This document shows, one piece after another, positions 15,803-21,956 of a DNA stretch of 64,000 nt. The notes under the pieces were generated by a model, which saw only the letters and a program-made list of their open reading frames with translations, was not told the DNA's origin and ran no database searches. The stretch spans positions 62,001 to 126,000 of IMG/VR virus record IMGVR_UViG_3300031521_001337. One strand, 5' to 3'. Within the stretch, counting starts at the first letter, position 1; every line of letters starts with the position of its first letter. The DNA is from a virus. A program made the translations under genes and the position numbers.

Positions 15803-15960
15803 AAATGAGTAACATCCGAGAATGGTCGGTGAGTCAGGTAAGAGGGGAACCCAATGCTGACTTAGAATGAGGAATTAAGTCCAGATATCCCTAACGAAAA
15901 GATGTAGGTGTAGTCCCGTGGATAACATGCGTGTAATTGTCCCTCCCGTTACTCATTTTT
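15803..15960 (+). ncRNA. Structured RNA D (158 nt)
   Basis: The ends form an 11-bp perfect helix (AAATGAGTAAC/GTTACTCATTT) and a T run follows. The interior has GAGTCAG...CTGACTTA and GGGGAACCC pairing possibilities. It lies five bases before tRNA-Arg. A short stretch resembles 23S rRNA near E. coli 1690, too weakly to rely on. Confidence 0.6.
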
Positions 15961-15965
15961 AAAAT

Positions 15966-16038
15966 GCTCCAGTAGCTCAGTGGATAGAGCATCGGTTTTC
16001 TAAACCGAGGGTCGCTGGTTCAAGTCCAGCTTGGAGTA
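15966..16038 (+). tRNA. tRNA-Arg(UCU)
   Basis: Acceptor GCTCCAG/TTGGAGT with wobble ends. The anticodon arm TCGGT-TTTCTAA-ACCGA gives UCU, which reads AGA, the expected common Arg codon in this AT-rich genome. T arm GCTGG-TTCAAGT-CCAGC. Confidence 0.93.
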
Positions 16039-16044
16039 CAACTA

Positions 16045-16214
16045 GGTTTATTTATTATTAGCTACGATAGAATAAACCATCAAAGATGGGGTTGTAGTCT
16101 TAACTTATAAAGTTATTGCCCATACCAATTAACAAAACTAACTAGGGTCGAGCTACATTTTGCCACTGTTAGTATTAGACTTAGAGATCAGAGGTAGCCG
16201 TGACTACTCTAAGT
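16045..16214 (+). ncRNA. Hairpin-rich spacer E
   Basis: It contains an 8-bp hairpin GGTTTATT/AATAAACC (16045-16078) and, at its end, ACTTAGAG/CTCTAAGT (16179-16214) enclosing a GTAG/CTAC inner stem. The middle shows no clear fold and there is no gene. Possible processed RNA or processing signals. Confidence 0.4.
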
Positions 16215-16224
16215 TGAACAAATA

Positions 16225-16442
16225 AAATCTCTTTAATTGAAGCAAAACGGTAACCAGGGGGAGACACCCAACCCAATAAGGGGTAAGGACGAAAGTTGAG
16301 TACGTAGGTTATAAACCATAGCAGTGGTTGAATGTTTTGGTAAATGTAGTTATGATATGGTTAGTGTTCGCAGAAAAGCCTTCGTTATGACCTAAGTCAA
16401 TATAATTATTCCACTCTGCTTAAAGTGAATAAAGAGATTTTT
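16225..16442 (+). ncRNA. Structured RNA F (218 nt)
   Basis: A perfect 11-bp terminal helix (AAATCTCTTTA at 16225, TAAAGAGATTT at 16430) encloses about 195 bases without a gene. The segment GGTAAGGACGAAAG resembles GGTAAGGACTGAAA in the insert of RNA C, so the two RNAs may share a motif. Confidence 0.6.
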
Positions 16443-16445
16443 TAT

Positions 16446-16522
16446 GCCTACTTATACCCTCAAGCTTATATCTTGTTGAAAGGTTATTTGGTGACAGCCT
16501 GGTTCAATCCCAGGAGTAGGTA
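16446..16522 (+). tRNA. Atypical tRNA, possibly D-armless tRNA-Ile(UAU)
   Basis: Acceptor GCCTACT/AGTAGGT and T arm CCTGG-TTCAATC-CCAGG are normal. The best anticodon arm is CAAG-CTTATAT-CTTG (4 bp, U33, anticodon UAU). That leaves only eight bases for a D arm and a long variable region with a GTTA/TGAC hairpin. An alternative loop GTTGAAA (anticodon UGA) has a poor stem. An HNH gene starts five bases after it. AUA is a frequent codon here. Confidence 0.5.
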
Positions 16523-16526
16523 CAAT

Positions 16527-17006
16527 ATGGAAAGAAGTAAAAATGAATTATTAGCAATTGAAAAAGGATATAAAATAACTATAAATGGTGATATTTTAAA
16601 TCCTAAAGAAAAAATTTTAACAGGAACTATTTATAATAAAAATTATAAAAAATTTAATATTAGATTAAATGAAAAACATATTCCAGTTAAAGTACATAGA
16701 TTACAAGCATATCAAAAATTTGGAGAAATTATTTTTAACGAAGATATAGTAGTTAGACATTTAGATGGTAACGGATTAAATAATTCTTGGGATAATATTG
16801 AAATTGGATCATATAGTGATAATATGATGGATAAACCTAAAGAAGAAAGAATTAGAATTGCATCTAATGCTAATAAAAAATATTCTGATGAATTAGTTTT
16901 AGAAATTAAAGCATACCGAAATTTAGGGCATACTTATAAAGAAATTATGGAAAAATATAATATTAGTAGTAAAGGAACCATTAGTAATATTATTAATAAT
17001 AGATAA
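16527..17006 (+). CDS. HNH homing-type endonuclease with HTH tail
   Basis: 159 residues. The segment VRHLDGNGLNNSWDNIEIG (about 88-106) is the H...N...H-type core of the HNH_3 family. The C-terminal 45 residues (YRNLGHTYKEIMEKYNIS) form a helix-turn-helix used for target recognition. It lies exactly between two tRNA genes, a typical site for free-standing homing endonucleases. All Trp codons are TGG in this one. Confidence 0.85.
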   Translation: MERSKNELLAIEKGYKITINGDILNPKEKILTGTIYNKNYKKFNIRLNEKHIPVKVHRLQAYQKFGEIIFNEDIVVRHLDGNGLNNSWDNIEIGSYSDNMMDKPKEERIRIASNANKKYSDELVLEIKAYRNLGHTYKEIMEKYNISSKGTISNIINNR

Positions 17007-17079
17007 GCCCGTATGGTGAAGTGGTTAACATTCGATTCTGCAAAAATCGCACGCCCAAGTTCGAATCTTGGTATGGGCT
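17007..17079 (+). tRNA. tRNA-Cys(GCA)
   Basis: Acceptor GCCCGTA/TATGGGC. The anticodon arm CGATT-CTGCAAA-AATCG gives GCA. The discriminator is U, as required for Cys. T arm CCAAG-TTCGAAT-CTTGG. It starts on the base after the HNH stop codon. Confidence 0.93.
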
Positions 17080-17095
17080 CAAAATAAATAAAATT

Positions 17096-17311
17096 ATGAA
17101 ATCAGGAGATATAGTTAAAATGACTAAATCCTTTAAAAGAGGATTAATTGCAAATGATTGTAAAGATCATGTTGATGAATTTGGAAAGTGTATAGGTATA
17201 GTTGAAGATTTAGTATATCCTGATGGTGAAGGTGATGAATGGAATGTTAGATGGTTACCTTCTAAATTAAGATATGGTTATTCTCCAGAAGAACTTGAAA
17301 TAATTAAATAA
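17096..17311 (+). CDS. Hypothetical protein, KOW/SH3-like
   Basis: 71 residues beginning GDIVKMTKSFKRG and ending with YSPEELEII. This resembles small barrel proteins that contain a G-D-x-V-x-hydrophobic strand. Similar short proteins occur in many phages. No function is assigned. Confidence 0.65.
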   Translation: MKSGDIVKMTKSFKRGLIANDCKDHVDEFGKCIGIVEDLVYPDGEGDEWNVRWLPSKLRYGYSPEELEIIK

Positions 17312-17352
17312 AACCAGTAGGAACAACTGAACGTAGATTGAGAAGGCCTAGG

Positions 17353-17430
17353 AACTTAATAACGAAAGTTTGATAGTTTATGCATACTTGTCTCGCGCAT
17401 CGTATTTGGCGCATGGGTATTATTAAGTTT
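17353..17430 (+). ncRNA. Structured RNA G
   Basis: AACTTAATAA at 17353 pairs perfectly with TTATTAAGTT at 17420 (10 bp). GCGC repeats inside allow a second stem. It lies in a 165-base gene-free gap before tRNA-Ala. Confidence 0.5.
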
Positions 17431-17476
17431 TTACCAGTTTGGCATACAATCACCGTGGCACAAAAAACTTTAAATC

Positions 17477-17550
17477 GGGGTCTTAGCTCATTTGGCTAGA
17501 GCGATTGCTTTGCAAGCAATAGGTGGTGGGTTCGAAACCCACAGATTCCA
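17477..17550 (+). tRNA. tRNA-Ala(UGC)
   Basis: Acceptor GGGGTCT/AGATTCC. The anticodon arm ATTGC-TTTGCAA-GCAAT gives UGC. T arm GTGGG-TTCGAAA-CCCAC. Discriminator A. The G3-U70 wobble required by AlaRS is present. Confidence 0.93.
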
Positions 17551-17559
17551 CTCTTCGAA

Positions 17560-17640
17560 GAAGCTAATTGGTAAACAGCAATTAGTTATCATTGGAAAGC
17601 TATTAAGGATGTCGAAAGTCTAAGAATAGTTACTGTTTAA
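17560..17640 (+). ncRNA. Spacer RNA H with hairpin
   Basis: CTAATTG-GTAAACAG-CAATTAG forms a 7-bp stem in the 92-base spacer between tRNA-Ala and tRNA-Ile. No gene is present. It may be only a processing element. Confidence 0.35.
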
Positions 17641-17642
17641 CT

Positions 17643-17716
17643 GTTTGCGTAGCTCAGTTGGTTAGAGCACCAGCCTGATAAGTTGGGGGTCACAGGTTCA
17701 AGTCCTGTTGTGAACA
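17643..17716 (+). tRNA. tRNA-Ile(GAU)
   Basis: Acceptor GTTTGCG/TGTGAAC has several wobble pairs. The anticodon arm CCAGC-CTGATAA-GTTGG gives GAU. T arm ACAGG-TTCAAGT-CCTGT. Discriminator A. Confidence 0.9.
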
Positions 17717-17774
17717 CAAAGTAGATATAAAATTAGTATTGGTTCTACAAGATAGTACTGTCTACAATACAACC

Positions 17775-17846
17775 GAGAGCATAGTTCAGTGGTGGAACGC
17801 TTCCCTTACATGGAAGATGTCGGGAGTTCAATTCTCTCTGCTCTTA
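17775..17846 (+). tRNA. tRNA-Val(UAC)
   Basis: Acceptor GAGAGCA/TGCTCTT. The anticodon arm CTTCC-CTTACAT-GGAAG gives UAC. T arm GGGAG-TTCAATT-CTCTC. Discriminator A. Confidence 0.92.
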
Positions 17847-17899
17847 CAAATAAATTAGGTAAAATTGGGATGATTACCCAAGTTAAATGAAGATGGAAA

Positions 17900-18469
17900 A
17901 TGATTTTAAAACAAGGAATGAAGGTTTTATTAAAACCTAAAGAATGGTATGATGAGAAAAAAGCAGATTTCTTGCCAATATTGACTAATGATATGGAACA
18001 ATATTTTGGTAAAGAACATATTATAAAATCTGTAAAAATTGGAGGATCTCAATTAAGAGGTGTTGAATTATTTAATATTGAAAGTGATTCTAAAGGTTGG
18101 TATTTCTCAATAGATATGGTTGATAAGTATTATGATATGCCAATTACAACTAATGGATATGATAGATTAGTAAGTATGTATAATACCATAGGATCTAGTT
18201 TAACTTCAGGTACTTCAAGTATGTCAAGTGCTTTAAGTATGTATGAACAACTTTCATTACAAGAATTGAGAGGTAGAATGAGAGGTACTACTGATTTTAG
18301 TGGATTATTAGGTTTTTCAAACAGTCTTTCAATTCACGTTAAAGCATTTATACAATATGTTGAGAAGTTTGTTCCATTTGCTTATGATGGAGTTGTAACT
18401 TATACAGATAATGAAAATAATTCATTTACTTTAACACAGTTATATGAGAGATTCACTACCAACAGTTAA
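17900..18469 (+). CDS. Tandem paralogue B1
   Basis: 189 residues, first of four consecutive related genes. The shared pattern is K-V-x-L-K-x-x-x-WY/F near the start, DMxxxFG near residue 33, an S/NxDM motif, EKxxxPxxxDG, then a beta strand before DNxxSFTLxxLYERF. B1 has a Ser/Gly-rich insertion (about 95-150). No known domain; resembles small-barrel proteins of large phages. Confidence 0.75.
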   Translation: MILKQGMKVLLKPKEWYDEKKADFLPILTNDMEQYFGKEHIIKSVKIGGSQLRGVELFNIESDSKGWYFSIDMVDKYYDMPITTNGYDRLVSMYNTIGSSLTSGTSSMSSALSMYEQLSLQELRGRMRGTTDFSGLLGFSNSLSIHVKAFIQYVEKFVPFAYDGVVTYTDNENNSFTLTQLYERFTTNS

Positions 18470-18902
18470 GTATAAAGTAGGACAATGTGTACATTTGAAA
18501 TCTAAAGATTGGTTTGATGTACATGACGATAGAGGTGATGTTAGATTAGGTTTAGCTAGTGATATGAGACCTTATTTTGGAACAATTCAAGTTATTACTC
18601 ATGTTGATACAAATTATTGTGGATATGTTTTAGCAGGTTGCAGTGGTGGTAGTGATAATGAATATACGTATACTGATCAAATGATTGATAATATAAAAAC
18701 TTCTGAATTAATACATAGACATGAAAATATAATTGATCCTGATCAATATTCATGGGATGTTATTACTCCAAATAAATTTCCTGAACATCTTGAAAAGAAT
18801 TATACTCCATTTCTTGATGGTGAAACTTTAACATTTACTGATAAAGATAATAATTCATTTACTTTAAAAGAAATATTTGATGAGTTCTTTAAAGAAGTAT
18901 AA
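18444..18902 (+). CDS. Tandem paralogue B2
   Basis: 152 residues with the family pattern: KVGQCVHLKSKDWFD, DMRPYFG, EKNYTPFLDG and DNNSFTLKEIFDEFF. It overlaps B1 by 26 bases, so its N-terminus is encoded within the B1 C-terminus. The same tight overlap recurs at each junction in the array. Confidence 0.75.
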   Translation: MRDSLPTVKYKVGQCVHLKSKDWFDVHDDRGDVRLGLASDMRPYFGTIQVITHVDTNYCGYVLAGCSGGSDNEYTYTDQMIDNIKTSELIHRHENIIDPDQYSWDVITPNKFPEHLEKNYTPFLDGETLTFTDKDNNSFTLKEIFDEFFKEV

Positions 18903-19254
18903 AATTGGTGATGTTGTTAGACTAAAATCATTAGCTTGGTTTGATGAAATGATGGAAAATCATGTAGCTGTTGAAGGTGGATTAATTTATGATATGCGTC
19001 AGTTTTTTGGTAAAGAACAAGTAATTTCAAATAATGAAGCAGGTTATGCATATATACCTTTATATCACTTAGTAGATGATCCACGTCATTGGAATTTTAG
19101 TAATGATATGATTGAAGGAATAGCTTCATCTTTTCCTGAATATGTAGAAAAGAATTATACACCACTTATTGATGAAGGTGGATTGTATTTTATAAATGAT
19201 AATAATGATGCATATAGTTTAAAAGAAATATATGAGAGGTACAGAGCGATATAA
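18877..19254 (+). CDS. Tandem paralogue B3
   Basis: 125 residues, shortest copy, keeping KIGDVVRLKSLAWFDE, DMRQFFG, EKNYTPLIDEGG and the closing DNNDAYSLKEIYERY. It overlaps both neighbours by 23-26 bases. Confidence 0.75.
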   Translation: MMSSLKKYKIGDVVRLKSLAWFDEMMENHVAVEGGLIYDMRQFFGKEQVISNNEAGYAYIPLYHLVDDPRHWNFSNDMIEGIASSFPEYVEKNYTPLIDEGGLYFINDNNDAYSLKEIYERYRAI

Positions 19255-19768
19255 AGTAGGTGATAAAGTATTAATGCAGTCTTTAGAATGGTTTGAAGAT
19301 GCATTAAATGGACGAGGTCCAAGACCTCTTTTTGGAGTTGTTGAAAGCATGCGTAGATTGTTTGGAAAAGTTCAAACAATTACTATGAGTAGTCAATCTA
19401 TGAATGATGAGGATAAATATAAAATATCAGGAGCTAATGAATTTAATATCAGTAATGATATGATTAGAGGTTTACTTGAAGAATTTAGTCAAACAATAAC
19501 TCATGATGGTAGATCAGAATATGTTCATAATGATGTTCTTGCTAGTATGACACCATCGTCAGGAACTTATATCATTAATTATGGAGATGATCCAAGATTT
19601 GGGGGCACAGTAACAAGAACTAAATCATTTTTACAAGTATTAAAGGAGAATTACACTCCGACAATAATTGATGAAGAATTATTATTTGTTAATAAAGATA
19701 ATGAATCCTATACATTAGATGTTTTATATAATAAATTTCATAATACACCTTCAGGATTATTTGAATAA
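19232..19768 (+). CDS. Tandem paralogue B4
   Basis: 178 residues with KVGDKVLMQSLEWFED, SMRRLFG, KENYTPTIIDEE and DNESYTLDVLYNKF. A long insertion (about 75-135) is rich in polar residues. The array ends here with a terminator. Confidence 0.75.
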   Translation: MRGTERYKVGDKVLMQSLEWFEDALNGRGPRPLFGVVESMRRLFGKVQTITMSSQSMNDEDKYKISGANEFNISNDMIRGLLEEFSQTITHDGRSEYVHNDVLASMTPSSGTYIINYGDDPRFGGTVTRTKSFLQVLKENYTPTIIDEELLFVNKDNESYTLDVLYNKFHNTPSGLFE

Positions 19769-19787
19769 ACCACTTCGGTGGTTTCTT
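19767..19787 (+). terminator. Rho-independent terminator
   Basis: AAACCAC-TTCG-GTGGTTT is a perfect 7-bp stem with a UUCG loop and a short T-rich tail, right at the stop codon of paralogue B4. Confidence 0.85.
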
Positions 19788-19818
19788 TCTGCTATTAACA
19801 ATATTTAACTAAATATAT

Positions 19819-19850
19819 TTTGCACTTTCGAAAATTTTTTGTATCTTTGT
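19819..19850 (+). promoter_or_regulatory. Bacteroidota-type promoter
   Basis: TATCTTTG at 19842-19849 with a TTG at 19820-19822, spacing 19 bases, fits the -7/-33 consensus. It drives the HNH gene that begins at 19875. Confidence 0.8.
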
Positions 19851-19874
19851 ACTATTAATATAATAGTTCAATTT

Positions 19875-20618
19875 ATGGAAAACAAATATTCAAAAGAAAA
19901 TTTAGAAAAAATTGTAAAAGAAAGTTATTCTTTTGCAGATGTGTGTAGATATTATGGGTTGCCTTTAACTGCTGGTAATTATGAAACAATTCAAACTAAG
20001 ATAAAAAAACATCAAATTAGCACAATTCATTTTAAAAGAAATTCTTCAAATGAAACTAAGAATGTGTACACTTTAGATACAATCTTTTGTAAAGATTCAG
20101 CATATACACAAACAAGTAAGTTAAGAGATAAATTATTAAAAAATAATCTAAAAGAACATAAATGTGAATGTTGTGATAATACTAAATGAATGGGAGAACC
20201 TATTCCATTAGAAACACACCACATAGATGGTATTAAAACTAATAATGAATTAAATAATCTTAAATTATTATGTCCAAACTGTCATGCTTTTACTGATAAT
20301 TATAAAGGTAAAAATGTTAAAGATAAAGTTATAGATGCATTATATTGTAATTCTTGTGGTAATACTATAACAAGTTCTTCTGTAAGTGGTTTATGTTTAA
20401 GTTGTTCTGCTAAACGAATAGCTAATGATTTTTACGATGAACTTGGTATAACTCGTGAATATTTAAAAACTTTAGTTCGCACAGAAACATTTATTAATAT
20501 TGGTAAATTATACAATAGATCAGATAATGCTATTAGAAAATGGTGTAAACATTTTAATATACCTTCTTCAAAGAAAGAAATAAATAGTTTGTCTGATGAT
20601 GAATGGGATAAAATATAA
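19875..20618 (+). CDS. HNH endonuclease with in-frame TGA (read as Trp)
   Basis: 247 residues if TGA at 20187-20189 is read through. Before it, residues 95-104 end in CECCDNTK; after it the frame continues MGEPIPLETHHIDG, NNLKLLCPNCHAFTDNY. This is one unbroken HNH domain whose family has Trp exactly at the TGA (pattern C..C....W.G.P..L..HHIDG). The gene has its own promoter. A second zinc ribbon (CNSCG...CLSC, about 160) and a helix-turn-helix follow. Other Trp codons are TGG. Without readthrough a 104-residue inactive fragment results. Confidence 0.85.
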
Positions 20619-20623
20619 TTTAA

Positions 20624-20696
20624 GGACTCTAAGCTAATCTGGTGAAAGCGTATGCCTGAAGAGCATGAGAGGTTGGATCAAAACCAACAGAGTCCA
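20624..20696 (+). tRNA. tRNA-Phe(GAA)
   Basis: Acceptor GGACTCT/AGAGTCC is perfect. The anticodon arm TATGC-CTGAAGA-GCATG gives GAA. The T stem is GTTGG/CCAAC, but its loop reads ATCAAAA instead of TTCAAAT, so T54 is replaced. Discriminator A. Confidence 0.88.
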
Positions 20697-20699
20697 CTT

Positions 20700-20766
20700 A
20701 CGGTTTAGGACCGTTGTTGTTTCGGCAACAAACCACTTGGTAGTGTCGCTACAACCAAGTGGTTAT
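20700..20766 (+). ncRNA. Three consecutive hairpins (spacer J)
   Basis: ACGGT/ACCGT, then GTTGTTTCGGCAAC, then a perfect 10-bp AACCACTTGG/CCAAGTGGTT stem with an inner GTAG/CTAC. They fill the whole spacer between tRNA-Phe and tRNA-Lys. They may be a small structured RNA or a processing platform. Confidence 0.5.
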
Positions 20767-20772
20767 TTACAA

Positions 20773-20845
20773 GATCTGATAGCTCAACTGGTAGAGCATC
20801 GCCCTTTTAAGGCGGGGGTTCTGGGTTCAAATCCCAGTCAGATCA
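20773..20845 (+). tRNA. tRNA-Lys(UUU)
   Basis: Acceptor GATCTGA/TCAGATC perfect. The anticodon arm TCGCC-CTTTTAA-GGCGG gives UUU. T arm CTGGG-TTCAAAT-CCCAG. Discriminator A. Confidence 0.93.
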
Positions 20846-20861
20846 CAAAAAAAAAACAATC

Positions 20862-20950
20862 GGGGGTGTGGCGAAATTGGTAGCCGCAGCTAAATATAGG
20901 TTAGACCATAGCGGTCGTGAGACATGGGGGTTCGAAGCCCTCCGCCCCCA
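20862..20950 (+). tRNA. Leu-type tRNA-like RNA with abnormal anticodon arm
   Basis: Acceptor GGGGGTG/CGCCCCC, Leu-like D arm, long variable arm (GGTC-GTGA-GAC) and discriminator A point to a leucine tRNA. The anticodon region is about 24 bases instead of 17. The best fold is TATaGG/CCATA with a bulged A and a TTAGA loop, so a UAG anticodon is possible but not in a normal 7-base loop. A canonical Leu(UAG) lies at 21128. Confidence 0.55.
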
Positions 20951-20956
20951 CTAAAT

Positions 20957-21035
20957 TCCCCAATGGCGTAATTGGCAGACGCGTATTCTTCGGAATATGT
21001 CGAGAGACATGTGGGTTCGAGTCCTCCTTGGGGGA
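20957..21035 (+). tRNA. Leu-type tRNA-like RNA with UUCG loop in place of an anticodon
   Basis: Acceptor TCCCCAA/TTGGGGG, Leu-like D arm (TGGCGTAATTGGCAGACGC), variable arm (GTCGAGAGACATG) and discriminator A are present. The anticodon arm is GTATTC-TTCG-GAATAT, a stem capped by the very stable C(UUCG)G tetraloop. No anticodon is exposed. LeuRS of most bacteria does not read the anticodon, so charging with Leu remains conceivable. The T stem has one mismatch. Confidence 0.6.
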
Positions 21036-21041
21036 GCAAAT

Positions 21042-21122
21042 ATGTCAGTATACAAGCGGTTAAAGTAGTTAGTCTCCAAAACTAATCCGAAAGGTTCGTG
21101 GGTTCAAATCCTACCTGATGTG
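21042..21122 (+). tRNA. tRNA-Trp(CCA) with long variable arm
   Basis: The anticodon arm TTAGT-CTCCAAA-ACTAA gives CCA. A1-U72 and discriminator G are the Trp identity elements. The acceptor ATGTCAG/CTGATGT has two wobble pairs. Unlike ordinary Trp tRNA, it has a Ser/Leu-like D arm (TACAAGCGGTTAAAGTA) and an extended variable region with a TCC-GAAA-GGT hairpin. It is the only Trp tRNA seen and the best candidate to read UGA as well as UGG. Confidence 0.8.
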
Positions 21123-21127
21123 CAAAT

Positions 21128-21210
21128 GCTTGAGTGGCGAAATGGTTAATACGCGTATGCCTTAGGAGCATATGTCGAAAGATGTGTCGGTTCGAGTCCG
21201 ACCTCGAGTA
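21128..21210 (+). tRNA. tRNA-Leu(UAG)
   Basis: Acceptor GCTTGAG/CTCGAGT. The anticodon arm TATGC-CTTAGGA-GCATA gives UAG. Variable arm TGTCGAAAGATGTG and T arm GTCGG-TTCGAGT-CCGAC are normal. Discriminator A. Confidence 0.92.
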
Positions 21211-21230
21211 CAAATATAAAAATAGATAAA

Positions 21231-21665
21231 ATGAAATGTTTAGATTATTTAAAAAGAATAGGAGTTAAATTAAATGGCCCTAATGTTCATAAAACTGCAA
21301 TGATTCAACTTTCAGTATGTGAAAGATATGACAAACGATGGAATAGTAAGAATTATTATAATCCTTACACTTTTCAATATGGTCGACGTAAAGAACATTC
21401 AGCTAAAAGTTGGAATCAGATTATAACTCCTCCGATTTTTCCTGATAAACCTAAATATAATTTTGAACGTAAAGAAATAGAAGTTGAAGGATTTAGATTT
21501 TTACAACCCGAGAGTTATATAGATGGTAAAACTTATTTTAAATATGAAGAAACTTCTTTTGTAAGAAAGAATTGGAGACATATTGAAAATGAATGTAAAT
21601 CATATTCTAAAAAATGTGAAGATTATTGGTATTTAAAAGGAATATTTGACGAAAATAACAATTAA
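21231..21665 (+). CDS. Hypothetical protein in tRNA island
   Basis: 144 residues, basic and aromatic (many Lys, Tyr, Trp, Phe), no recognised domain. Composition would suit an RNA-binding protein, but no motif confirms it. It lies between tRNA-Leu and a small zinc-type protein. Confidence 0.65.
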   Translation: MKCLDYLKRIGVKLNGPNVHKTAMIQLSVCERYDKRWNSKNYYNPYTFQYGRRKEHSAKSWNQIITPPIFPDKPKYNFERKEIEVEGFRFLQPESYIDGKTYFKYEETSFVRKNWRHIENECKSYSKKCEDYWYLKGIFDENNN

Positions 21666-21666
21666 G

Positions 21667-21846
21667 ATGGCAGCTAAATGTGTAAAATTAGGATGTGTTC
21701 CTAGAATTAATAATTGGGGAATTAGTTGGTGTACCGAATGTGGTAAATTATTTCCTTTTAATCTAAATCACAAACCGATTAATAAGAATTTTCTTACAGA
21801 AGAATCTAAACTTATTTATGAGAATTATTTAAAATCAAATCAATAA
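21667..21846 (+). CDS. Small Cys-containing protein
   Basis: 59 residues with CVKLGC and CTEC near the start (about residues 5-25), a possible four-Cys zinc site. The ATG at 21667 is one base after the previous stop and is preferred to an in-frame TTG at 21646. Function unknown. Confidence 0.6.
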   Translation: MAAKCVKLGCVPRINNWGISWCTECGKLFPFNLNHKPINKNFLTEESKLIYENYLKSNQ

Positions 21847-21853
21847 ATTAAAT

Positions 21854-21943
21854 GGAAGAGTACTCAAGTGCTTTAAGAGGACGGTCTTGAAAATCGTTAG
21901 ATCGTGTAAAAGCGGTGCGTGGGTCGGAATCCCACTTCTTCCA
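21854..21943 (+). tRNA. tRNA-Ser(UGA)
   Basis: Acceptor GGAAGAG/TTCTTCC. The anticodon arm ACGGT-CTTGAAA-ATCGT gives UGA. A long variable arm is present. The T stem GTGGG/CCCAC is normal but its loop is TCGGAAT rather than TTCGAAT, and the discriminator is A instead of the usual G for Ser. Confidence 0.85.
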
Positions 21944-21956
21944 CAATAATTAAACT

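Noticed and set aside
15803-15960. RNA D as a second 23S rRNA copy
   Set aside because: Only a stretch of about 12 bases (GATGTAGGTG region) resembles 23S rRNA near E. coli 1690, within what chance could give. Kept as structured RNA only.
15628-16442. Group I introns in RNAs C, D and F
   Set aside because: I looked for the P/Q/R/S core and splice sites next to a split gene. None of the flanking tRNAs is interrupted and no consistent P3-P7 core is visible.
16446-21035. Dedicated opal suppressor tRNA with UCA anticodon
   Set aside because: None of the tRNA or tRNA-like loops in the window shows UCA after U33. The candidates examined (16446, 20862, 20957) give UAU, UAG-like and UUCG loops.
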